NCBI RefSeq assembly: GCF_901709675.1
Contig: NC_051108.1
Location: 4,808,631 to 4,872,630, forward strand
Length of the DNA: 64,000 nt
Origin: Syngnathus acus
Lineage: Eukaryota; Chordata; Actinopteri; Syngnathiformes; Syngnathidae
Direction: 5' to 3'
Made by a program: the position numbers and the translations under genes. Each line of letters starts with the position of its first letter. Positions within the stretch are counted from its first letter, which is position 1. The notes beneath the pieces were generated by a model that saw only the letters and a program-made list of their open reading frames with translations, searched no databases and was not told the origin of the DNA. This document shows, in pieces, positions 13,701-22,300 of this stretch.

Positions 13701-16700
13701 TTTAAAACCAAAACCAAAAAAAAATTCAAATCAATTCTAAAGCCTACAGGGAGCCAGTGCAACCAGGCCAGAATTGGGCTGATGTGTTTATGCTTTCTGG
13801 CTCCTAATAAAAGCCGAGCAGTCGAGTTCAGGATTAACTGCGGTCGGGAAACTGCATATATAGACACACACACACACACACACTGGCCAACGCCAGATCC
13901 CAGGTTGGTCATGCATTAAAGGCTCATCCTCGCTACATTATTAAGAAGCTGGATTTCTTGCTGCCGTTTTCGCATTGACAAATAATGAGCGAGACTAACA
14001 GTTGCAGTGTAAACAAAATGGCAGTTCGTGTGACGTCCACATCTCATCTGAGTCCACAAAATTATAAATCGATATTCGCACGTCAATTGATGTAAATAAT
14101 CACAGTATCACTTTCACAGTGTTGGGTTTTGTTTGTGCATTTTTAGATACAGGCAGTGCAATCCAAAATCAGGTTACAATCACACAGGAAGACTGCGATA
14201 ACCAAGAATTAATCGTCACTTGTCGAGAGATTGGATTTCCTCGATTCGAACAGAACATATTATTGTTGTTGGTCAGAAATGGTAAGTATGGAGCCAGAAA
14301 TGACAACATATTTAATACTATACTATACTTTATATGCTTTGATTGTCCATCACTGAGGTTAAAATTCATTATCTTTCCAGGTACATTCACATGTGTTAAT
14401 GATCCCGACTTTGGAGATGGATTTTTAAATCAAGTGGGTAGAGCTTCTTGTGAAATAAATGAGGTGGGAGAGATAACTGCCATTTGCAGAGAAAGTGGAG
14501 AATGGGAAGATCGAGAAAACGAATGCATTCTTCAGAGAATCGCGGAACTACTCTTTCGATCTCAGGTGAGCCGATTTTTTTTTTTCAATCTTAATTTCTC
14601 GCCTGATTTGTGTGCGGGCAGCGAGGGATCGATTGCCGCTCAGTGGTGTTGTTCGTCTCTATATGTGCCCTGTGGCTGGCTGGCGACCAGTTCAGGGTGT
14701 AATTTGCCTTTTGCCCGATGTCAACTGGGATAGGCTCCAGCTTCCGAACTGCGAACTGCAAACAACATCAGGTTGCACTCGATCGTGTAACCAGTGATAG
14801 CAGAAGAATACGAAAAATTTCAAACTGTTTTAAAACAAGAGAGATGGCATCAAAGAAGGAACCTGTGATGGGATACAGTTCTAATAATATTTTTAATGAG
14901 CGTTTGAAAGGAGGGAGTTGGGTCAAATGTAACAAAGAGACTTTTGGCAGAATCACTTGGGTGGTATTACATTCATAAACTCAGAGTGGTGTTCCTAAAT
15001 AAACATCGACTATGCCTTTAGTACTGTATAAAGACTAAACATATGCAAATATTAAATAGGCTTACCTGAGTTGGATCATTTCATTGTTCAGTATGGAGGA
15101 CCTTGAGCCAGATATTAATTACAATCCCTGTTTTTCTCCTGATATTTCAGTTTTTAGATGAAAATAATTTGCCAGAGTTCCTGGATGACCTCAGCAATGC
15201 CACCATTGAACTGAGTGATCCAGTGACCGAAGATCCTAACAACATTGAGGCCATCGTTACAAGTCTCAACAATGTAGGCAACTTTGTAACAGAAATGGAT
15301 GTTGAGATAAGTCAAGTGTCTATGGAGGTATGTCCGTTGTTGTTTCATCGCAGGCAAACAATGTTAAAATAAGTATTGACTGTTTCTTTTCGTTTCTTTT
15401 TACTATAGGATGTCCTTTTAACGACAGGTGTCCTTACCACAGATCCGGCAATAGAAGCATGGAACATACTTAACTTTGAAGCAGTCCAAGCGAGTGAAGA
15501 AACTCCCAGAAATGAAAGTTTCAGCTCATTGTTGTTATTTTCTCTTGAGGATATCACAAGGAGACTTACTAATGCCTCTTTTAACATTACAACACCTTTG
15601 GTTCTCTTGAACAAAACTACATTCATCAACAATTTCAACGGGGATTTTAATTCAACAGTGGAGATAGACATAGAAGGGTCCAATGGAGCAACAAACCTCA
15701 CCGTGATAACTTTTGAGTCCTTGGATAACGTACTACCTCCAAGAGATGAGAACAACGCTACAGGCAGGGTCATCAATGGGAGAGTTGTACTTGTTCAGTC
15801 TGACACCATCGTCAACAATATCACGTTCACGTTTGACATTATAAATGATAATCTGGGAAATCCTCAGTGTGTCTTCTGGAACTTTTCCCTCTTCGATGGT
15901 CTCGGAGGATGGGATGATGAAGGCTGCGAGCTCGTTGAAAGAGTGGATCAAACAGTCACGTGTCGATGTGACCACCTGACGTCATTTTCGATCCTAATGT
16001 CACCTTTTTTTCCAAATAGTCTAATTTTGAGTTTTATAACCTTCATTGGTGTTGCGATTTCCATGGCGTCCCTAGTTATATGCCTCCTGATTGAGGGGTA
16101 CATGTTTACTAGGCGTAGAGTTAGAGAAGATGACATCAAACTGTTGCGCAACATTTCCATTATGAACATTGCACTGTCTCTACTGATTGCAAACGTTTGG
16201 TTCATTATCGGTTCAAGTATCACTGAGGATGGAAGAAATAATCGGCCCGCATGCACCGCTGCTACCTTTTTTATCCATTTCTTCTACTTAGCCCTCTTTT
16301 TCTGGATGTTGAATTTTGCTATGTTGCTGTTGTATAACATGTTCAATCTTTTTGGTGGAGCACTGTCTAAAAGAGCCCAGTTGATCATTGGATTCTCTCT
16401 CGGCTATGGAACGCCACTGCTTATTGCAACCATTACTATAGCTGTAACTGCCCCAAACGATACTTATATTCAAGAAACTGCTATCTGCTGGCTCAATTGG
16501 AATCAGTCAAAAGCACTGCTGGCATTTGTGATCCCGGCACTCATCATTGTGTTCATAAACATTCTAATTCTAATTGTGGTGATTATTAAATTCATCCAGA
16601 GTAGAGGGATGCAAATCTCTGTCAAAGACAATGCGAAGAATACTCTGGGCTCAATTGTTCGGACCTTGGCCATCCTCACACCGTTCTTTGGAGTAACTTG

Positions 16701-18683
16701 GAGCCTTGGAGTGGGAACCCTAGTTGACCCAAGCAATTTTGGAATCCACGCTGCCTTCGCCTTCTTCAATTCTCTGCAGGTGGGATTTTTTTCTATATGC
16801 TATTCAGCATAGTATCACTATATTTATATGTACCGTATTTTCCGGACTATAAGGCGCACCTAAAAACGCGCCTTATATATGGACCAAATTCCTAAATTTA
16901 ACCTGGCCCGAAGCATTGTGTCATGAAATCAATCATAAGTGGCCCGCTGAAGACTATGAATCATGAATCAAAAAGACTGGATCATTATTTTGTGATTATA
17001 AAGTCATTTGTTGCATCTGAAGTTGAAATAAAAAAGATAAAATGGAGAATGATTTGATTTGGATTAAAAATCTGACATGATGCATTAATGGTGCGCCTTA
17101 TAGTCCGGTGCGCCTTATATAAGGACAAAGTTTTAAAATGGGCCATTCATTGAAGGTGCGCCTTATAGTCCGGTGCGCCTTATAGTCCGGAAAATACGGT
17201 ATATATAACAACGCACACCTACCACAGACACAAGTGAGTCAGTTTGTAATTTTTTATGTGGCACTGGACTCGTCTAACCTGTGAATCTCTGATTTTCTTC
17301 CCAATCTTCTCTCCTCTGCTTTCATAGGGTTTCTTTGTATTGGTCTTTGGAACACTCCTTGACAGAACGGTATGTGCCTCTAATACATCTCAAATAAAAA
17401 ATGTAAAAAACTGCTCTACAGCACATGAACCATGTTGTGTAGATACAACTGAAATCGACTTCCTGACGATCCTTACAATTATTCCCAATTACTTTTTTTG
17501 TGTGTGCTTCATCTGAGAAAAGTGAAAGTTAACCCAACACACATTGGTCCTCATTTATTAATGTGCATATTGTGCGCATATTGTGCGCATATTGTGCGCA
17601 AAATGTGCGTACATGTGTAATGAATGATTCATCAATAACTTCGTACCTGAATTTGCGCGTATCCTGCAACCAATTCGTAAGCAGAATTAATGAAGGATCA
17701 GCTACTGACTAAATGTAAAAAAAAAAAATTTTTACCCTAGATTAACAATATATTGAAACTACAATCGTTTAAAAGAGTAATAATAATAATTTTCGTGTGG
17801 ACGCAATGATTCTGATGAACGAGTACTCTCATTTAACATTTAAAATGCAGTGACAGGAACAAAACAACTCTGTTGAACATTAGGCTGAATGTACTTGCCA
17901 CATCTTAAAACCATTTAAACTAACAGGCTCAAACATTACTACAACTGGTTCATGACCCAAATTTGAAGCTTCATTTCTTGTCACGAAGAAAAAACGATTG
18001 TACAACTTTAGACGATGAGTTTAGCTGGGAATTAGGTTTCACTAAATTTTGTTTGCTAACATTTTCAGGTGCAAGACGAAATTGCAAAACCATTTTCAAG
18101 ACTCTCTCAAGCTTCTTCTGGAAGTGGGACAAGGGTAATAACACCGTTAATGGAAATTGTCATAGCAGCTTACATATCATTTCTCCAATAATGTATTCAT
18201 ATGTGGTTCTGTCAATTCTTTTAGGTCACCTCTTCTGGAACCTCATCAAATATATTCCAGGTTTTCAAGAACATTGGTAGAGGAGGTATAAAAGCCTTTT
18301 ATAAGTGTCCAATTAAACATACTTCCTCTTTCCAAACAGCACAGCAAAGTTGTAGTTTTATACTTATTCTTTATTTATGCAGGCAAGTTTTTTCACAAGC
18401 CCATACTAGTTGTTATGGCTTGCTTAATGTTTATTTTTGGTTTTTGGATAGGTGTTTTTCGGCGGCAACAGTACAAACAGTGAAACGAGTACAAATTGTA
18501 TAAGGCCAAAATGAGCCTTAATTGCGCGATTAAAGAAAATTATGGCATTAAAACGGGGTTGAATTAATCGTCTTAATAACTGGATTAACTGACATCAATA
18601 ATATATATATATAATTTTTCTTGTGTTGTTTTATTTCAGGTGGTAACGAAACCAGTACCAGTGCATCATCTCAAGCTAACTGA
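1173..18683 (+). CDS. adgrf5-like: Adhesion G protein-coupled receptor, ADGRF5/ADGRF1-like, with six N-terminal modules
   Basis: Cell-surface adhesion GPCR of subfamily F. Coding exons by eye: 1173-1316, 1691-1742, 1862-2047, 2132-2287, 3757-3789, 3863(or 3869)-4021, 4119-4289, 4803-4835, 5442(or 5448)-5600, 5698-5868, 6382-6414, 7027-7179, 7277-7447, 7961-7993, 8495-8647, 8742-8909, 9411-9443, 9632(or 9638)-9790, 9885-10052, 10665-10685, 11197-11208, 11292-11380, 11485-11546, 11837-11961, 12094-12309, 12516-12716, 14147-14281, 14381-14565, 15151-15327, 15409-16779, 17328-17369, 18069-18134, 18225-18285, 18640-18683. Phases agree throughout and give about 1,707 residues. Order: signal peptide, furin-like REKR, six modules, SEA, Ig, hormone-receptor-like, GAIN/GPS, 7TM, short tail. 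The GPS reads CDHLTSFSILMSPF, so cleavage between L and T is expected and the tethered agonist is almost that of ADGRF1. Ig domains point to ADGRF5. The start is uncertain: an ATG at 1173 is in frame with the signal exon, but an upstream exon could replace it. Confidence 0.88.
1862..2287 (+). other. Receptor module 1 (alpha/beta exon plus Cys-rich exon)
   Basis: Exon 1862-2047 codes for a segment with the VDIFLSINIS...VNQLREALENV pattern. Exon 2132-2287 codes for a Cys-rich segment with the CYKNSTGG, CHCEDELLW, CDCVNGIPFGQFC landmarks. Mammalian ADGRF1 has a single such pair directly before its SEA domain. This copy is the most diverged of the six and probably the ancestral one. It is followed by an 11-codon linker exon (3757-3789), rich in Thr and Pro. 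Confidence 0.8.
2389..2718. mobile_element. hAT-like non-autonomous element, copy 1
   Basis: Begins with GTCAAACTCAAGGCCCGGGG and ends with the complement of that end, TGAGTTTGACACCCCTG, around a central AT-rich part, with GGCCCGC blocks just inside each end. It lies in the intron between the module 1 Cys-rich exon and the linker exon. Similar copies lie at about 32690, 39984 and 59804. The end sequence is of the type seen in hAT miniature elements; the family name is inference. Confidence 0.65.
3863..4835 (+). other. Receptor module 2 with linker exon
   Basis: Alpha/beta exon 3863-4021 (or from 3869), Cys-rich exon 4119-4289 and 11-codon linker exon 4803-4835 (core LPPCQPQMIE), all starting and ending in phase 1. 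Its two domain exons differ from modules 3 and 4 at several residues (for example CEDLFGW against CEDMFRW). The intron behind the Cys-rich exon is almost identical to theirs, which places a duplication breakpoint close to 4300. Confidence 0.85.
5442..6414 (+). other. Receptor module 3 with linker exon
   Basis: Alpha/beta exon 5442-5600 (or from 5448), Cys-rich exon 5698-5868 and linker exon 6382-6414. The Cys-rich part is the same as module 4 at protein level (CEDMFRWSC, NDSTLTCDCILG). Both candidate acceptors, TTCAG and CGACAG, are present. All three exons are phase 1 at both ends. Confidence 0.85.
7027..7993 (+). other. Receptor module 4 with linker exon and a lost upstream acceptor
   Basis: Alpha/beta exon from 7027 to 7179, Cys-rich exon 7277-7447 and linker exon 7961-7993. 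The place that reads CTTCAG or CTCCAG before the exon in other modules reads CTCCAA here, so that acceptor is dead. The next AG, in CGACAG ending at 7026, keeps phase 1 and removes only two residues (A-T) relative to the longer version. Confidence 0.82.
8495..9443 (+). other. Receptor module 5 with linker exon
   Basis: Alpha/beta exon 8495-8647, Cys-rich exon 8742-8909 and linker exon 9411-9443. The upstream acceptor reads CTCCTG instead of CTCCAG, so the CGACAG acceptor ending at 8494 has to be used. The Cys-rich exon is one codon shorter than in modules 2-4. The linker uses a shifted donor, so its end reads QREG while its length stays 33 nt. Confidence 0.8.
9632..10685 (+). other. Receptor module 6 with shortened linker
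   Basis: Alpha/beta exon 9632-9790 (or from 9638), Cys-rich exon 9885-10052 and a linker exon of only 21 nt (10665-10685, core LSSCLE) that has lost four codons relative to the others but keeps phase 1. The module is diverged (VDIVLTLSPPQFDDDL; CIFGIPPSGDYC) yet open, so it is probably expressed. Confidence 0.75.
11030..11130 (+). pseudogene. Decayed copy of the first SEA exon
   Basis: After a good acceptor (TATTTTTCAG at about 11023-11032) comes a stretch resembling the real SEA exon at 11292-11380: LSFILNIDYEYEFNNE against LMFTLEIDFDDAFNQE. The frame that would fit the upstream phase meets a stop early and no matching donor follows. The flanking sequence before both exons is also similar, so this looks like a local tandem duplicate that has decayed. 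Confidence 0.5.
11197..11208 (+). other. Possible 12-nt microexon before the SEA domain
   Basis: CACCTCCAG is followed by 12 bases and then GTAAAT. Read in phase 1 it codes V-I-P-D and leaves the frame unchanged. It sits where a linker exon would be expected. Skipping it would also keep the frame, so usage cannot be decided from sequence. Confidence 0.4.
11292..11961 (+). other. Receptor SEA domain exons
   Basis: Three exons, 11292-11380, 11485-11546 and 11837-11961 (89, 62 and 125 nt), code for a SEA-like domain beginning ERELMFTLEIDF and ending DLKDTFPVRID. The same exon order in the second receptor has 62, 59 and 125 nt. The last is the same length, which supports both models and common descent. 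Confidence 0.75.
12094..12716 (+). other. Receptor Ig-like domain exons
   Basis: Exon 12094-12309 carries VTLTCGPPPP and MWTLDGD; exon 12516-12716 carries RYQCRLFDG, so Cys-Trp-Cys landmarks of an Ig fold are split by a phase-1 intron. A second Cys pair begins in CEVGQQVSLQCFV at the end of exon 12516-12716 and continues in 14147-14281. Ig domains are typical of ADGRF5 rather than ADGRF1. Confidence 0.75.
12953..13912 (-). mobile_element. LINE 3' fragment split by a nested miniature element
   Basis: On the minus strand the segment 13503-13912 codes the end of a reverse-transcriptase reading frame (VGPRLWNALPLHV...VECFKSGLL), the usual C-terminus of teleost L2/CR1-type elements, followed by their typical GGGAGCCAGTGCA block. 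The remaining tail is at 12953-13096. The miniature element at 13097-13502 interrupts it. It lies in an intron of the first receptor. Confidence 0.75.
13097..13502. mobile_element. Miniature inverted-repeat element, CCGGACTATAAGGCGCACC family, copy 1
   Basis: Starts TACCGTATTTTCCGGACTAT and ends with the exact complement, flanked by TA. Inside each end the motif CTATAAGGCGCACC recurs several times. The AT-rich core (GGCCCGAAGCATTGTGTCAT and so on) is shared with copies at 16831, 34715, 47482 and 63341. No coding capacity. Confidence 0.85.
14147..14565 (+). other. Receptor exons with the hormone-receptor-like domain
   Basis: Exon 14147-14281 completes the Ig-like part (LIVTCREIGFPRFEQ). Exon 14381-14565 codes TFTCVNDPDFGDGF, ASCEINEVGE, ITAICRESGEWEDRENEC, the Cys and Trp spacing of the hormone-receptor motif that precedes GAIN in ADGRF receptors. 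It ends in phase 0. Confidence 0.75.
14610..14760. repeat. Teleost retroposon tail fragment
   Basis: The stretch holding GGCTGGCGACCAGTTCAGGG and GGGATAGGCTCCAGC is a very common fish interspersed repeat, the 3' part of a non-LTR element. It lies in the intron after the hormone-receptor-like exon. Confidence 0.6.
15151..16779 (+). other. Receptor GAIN, GPS and seven-transmembrane exons
   Basis: Exon 15151-15327 begins the GAIN domain. The 457-codon exon 15409-16779 carries the rest of GAIN, the GPS (CVFWNF, GWDDEGCE, TCRCDHLTSFSIL) with the expected L/T cleavage between 15978 and 15979, and TM1 to TM7. Family landmarks include MNIALSLLIANVWFIIG, FFWMLNFAMLLLYN, LGYGTPLLIA, CWLNW and LTPFFGVTWSLG. 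The intron after SLQ in TM7 is at the same codon as in the second receptor. Confidence 0.93.
16831..17201. mobile_element. Miniature inverted-repeat element, CCGGACTATAAGGCGCACC family, copy 2
   Basis: Same ends and core as the copy at 13097, slightly shorter on its left side, with the same orientation. It lies about 50 bp after the donor of the 7TM exon. Confidence 0.85.
17328..18683 (+). other. Receptor C-terminal exons
   Basis: Exons 17328-17369 (GFFVLVFGTLLDRT, end of TM7), 18069-18134, 18225-18285 and 18640-18683 form a short Ser/Thr-rich cytoplasmic tail ending SSQAN and TGA. The second receptor has a 42-nt exon at the equivalent place. An alternative acceptor near 18451 would give a different short end. 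Confidence 0.75.
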
Positions 18684-18786
18684 TCTTGATGACCACTGCA
18701 CGTATCTCTGCTCAGGTTGACCAAGACACAAACGGTCTCCAAATATTGTTTGATTACTGAAAAATAATCTCATTCTAATGCTAAAG

Positions 18787-18792
18787 AATAAA
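18787..18792 (+). terminator. Polyadenylation signal of the first receptor
   Basis: AATAAA lies about 100 bp after the stop codon, on the sense strand. Confidence 0.55.
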
Positions 18793-19249
18793 AAGAATTA
18801 AAATCTCAATACGACTGTCCAAATCTCTTCTCGAAGGGGATATCAAATTTGCCTTACAACTGTATGTTCTATGTTCAAATTAGCGTAAACATGGTATTCT
18901 GACAACGATTGAATTAAACAAAACAATGTACTTGTTTTTAACCATCTCACTTTGGGTTGCCATTTCCACTCAATTCACAGTCTAAAATTACAAGATAGAA
19001 GAAATTATTGTAAAAAACCAAGATGTAGCTTTCACTTTGTAAAAAAGCCTAAATTTCACACAGTCAATTTGTAAGGAAATTGAGACGAGGTCATTGTTAT
19101 ACTTTTTGCAACACCCAGCACAAAACAATCACAATATTCTACTATTTAAAAAAAAAAGAACAGAGAAAGAAAATTAAACATGCAGGAAAGAGCTCAATAA
19201 AGGTGGCTGATCTGGAGATTAAATTTTCTTCCCTGCATGCGGTTGATGT

Positions 19250-19255
19250 TTTATT
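19250..19255 (-). terminator. Polyadenylation signal of the second receptor
   Basis: AATAAA on the minus strand, 85 bp after the stop codon at 19340. The two convergent genes therefore have 3' ends less than 0.5 kb apart. Confidence 0.55.
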
Positions 19256-19339
19256 GTTAATTTGCCTTTTGAATTCACCTGAGGAAATAAGCACAAGAGA
19301 GAAACTACTTTATATTTCTTTGCATGGCTTAATTCATAA

Positions 19340-22300
19340 TCAATCAAAGTGTACCATTATAAGCTTCAACAGTTCCCCTCGAACCTGCGATAGACACACA
19401 CACACACAAATTGATTAGGTCACCTTTGTGTACTAATTCTAATTCTAGTGATTTACTGCCTATTTTAACGAAATACACCAACCTTCTGCTCCGCAAAACA
19501 GCCTGACAACAATATAGAAAGTCCCTGCAAGACATTTGAACAGAGACAAACATAAAACAACTACTACATTGCAAAGTACAAAGACGTTTTTTATTAGTTT
19601 GAATATTCATTTCAATGAATAAATTGAAAAATTCAACTTTCTCATTTTCAGGCCAATCCAAACAAAATTGGACAAAAAGATCCCTCAGTGGAATACTATT
19701 ACCATATTTTCCGGACTATAAGGCGCACTGTCGGCTTTTGAGAAAATTTGAGGTTTTTAGGTGCGCCTTATAGTCCGGAAAATATGGTAATTGTTTTTGA
19801 GCATTGTCTGATGGTTTCTACATATCATGTGACTTTGGCAAAAACTCTATAGTAATAGTATTAGGGTCACCATAGGATGCCCAAATTTGTAATTGGTACA
19901 TCACCGGATTTAGCATTTTGCTTGGGTTTGTGTGTGTGTTGAAATTACCTGAAAGGAATTGAGGATGCTGAAACTGTAGCTCACAATGACAAAAAATGGT
20001 CCTTCCAGGTCTGCTGTGAAGAGAAAGAATCCTACGATCCATGTCAGTCCAAAGACTGGCGTCAAAAAAACTATCACTTTGAGGATACTTTTGGCTGTTT
20101 TCCTGTAGTCTGCATTTCTGCTATCGAGGACTGGAGACTTCACCAGAGTGACAATGACAACCACCACACAACAGAGATTTATCAGAGTGATGGCTCCAAT
20201 TGGGAAGAGAAAAGAAGACAAAGAGCTCTGGAAGACCTTTCCAGGAACTAGCCAACATTTTTCGTCGTGGTACCGCTTGCCGCTATATTTGCAATACATG
20301 TAGGTGGATCCCACTATGAGCATTGGGAAGACGTAGCCTACTATGGTGGAGAGAGATATAAAAATATTTTTGCTCAGTGGGTTGAATACAAAAATCAGAT
20401 GGTAGACTAGCATCATGCTCATACATAGCATCCAGCAAAATGTGGCTAAGAAAAATAGATGTTTGCAGACAGTCGCAATTTCGCACCATGGAGGGTGCGT
20501 TGAGAGATCAGTTGTTAGTGAGGAAATCAAGAAACTGCAGTGGCCAAGCAAGAGGAAAACGGCAATATTTACCATGGCTGTGTGGTAAAAATGTGAAAGG
20601 TTTGTTTTGACCACTGCTGACCATACCAGACACTGAATGATAAGAAAGATAAGCAAGGAGCAAATGGACACACTCAGGCCAACTATTGTAAGGTGTTCAA
20701 GACGTTGTGTCGAATCACTATCGTAGCCAAACATGGCAGAGAATGGAGTCAAGTGGTCGCACTCACAGAGGATGTCGTTACCACCAACCATTGCTCTGCA
20801 TCCTTCTTCTGACCATCTCCCTGTGGTGTTCCAAAAAACACAGAAAGTTTTTCCAGAGTTCTGCACCTCCTTGTTAAATTTCAACCTAATTCTTACAGAT
20901 GATTCATCATTATCCTCCAGTGTTGCAGATATCAAAACTGGTGATGGCACCGTGTATGGGAAGTCGTTCTGTAATTTATCCGTCAGATTTTTCACAGCAA
21001 GTATTTTCAAAATTCCAGAGGACCTGTTCATATATATTGTGGTATCGTACGAAGTCACTTCACAGTTACCACCTGGGCAGACGGTGACCTCTAAATTTGG
21101 AGAGGTCAATCTTTGACCTCGGTTGATTTGGATGTTCTTCACTAAACCTTCCACAGACCAAAGATAATTTGATGACAGGTTATAAATAATGGACTCGTTG
21201 ACTCCAGCCCAGGTTTGGGCCAACATATCACTTGCCCCATCAACGAAGACCTGAAATGCAAAAAAACAGTGTTACATTTGAAACCACACTGCCATCTGTT
21301 GGTCGATATGAGAATGTCTGTTAAGTTTTGATTGAATGTTATTTTCTTTATGGTTAAACCTGCTCGTCTGATTCCCCTTGTAGTTCAAATACACCCTCTG
21401 GTCCATATTTTAAAAAGTTAGTAAAAGATGCTGCAGAGTATTACTTATAAACCTACTTACCTGTGAGACACAGTTATCCAGGGTATTGATTTCTGATGCT
21501 TTAGCCATCAACTCAAGAATATGAATAGAGACAGTAAGGTCAGTCATCCTGTCTATTGAATTTGTATCCGACATCGAACTGTCCCGAAGTCCTTCAAAAA
21601 TAGATTTGGCCCTCTCTGGAGTTGCCCCTTGTCCTTTCATGTAGTTCTAGAAATGTGAAAACTGTGATCAATCTTGATGATTTTCATGTTTGATTGTGTG
21701 CAGTCACGCTCACACACACTCACACACGCACCTCTGCGACTTGCAAAAGGTTAAACAAACGGTTGCTGACACAATTGGAGAACACTGGCTGCCACTCGTT
21801 TCCTTTACAAGTGCGTGACTCGTAGCCAACTCTGCCCTTTGGACAGTTTCGATTAAACACTGTGTCTCCATCTGGGGTCCTGGGCCATAAATCATCTTCT
21901 TTGCAAAATTTCTTACCCACTTGGACGATAGAGAAGAATTAGGATGCAATTGTGGAAAAAAAATATGTGGTAAGAAACACTGGAAAATCCATTGTTGCAT
22001 ACCATAAATTACTGGAATGTCCAGTCTTGCACTTTTTTCTTGATCCTTGAGGTTTTTAAAGGTGACTGTCACATAATGTGCTTCACTGGTTTCCTGGCAA
22101 CTGATAACAGCTGTGAAATTGTAATCCAGTGAGTCCGCTGTGGGTGTTAGAAAAAAAATAAAGCATGAAAAGTTTAGAGTTACCGTATTGGCCCGAATAT
22201 AAGACGACCCCGATTATAAGACGACCCCCTCTTTTTCAAGACTCAAGTTTGAAAAAAGCCTTTGTCTAGACCCAGAATGTAAGACGACCCCCCCTTTTAA

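Noticed and set aside
18450-18516. Alternative last exon of the first receptor (after TTTTTGGATAG)
   Set aside because: It gives only a short Asn/Ser/Thr-rich end in one phase and an early stop in the required phase. The exon at 18640 fits phase and position better.
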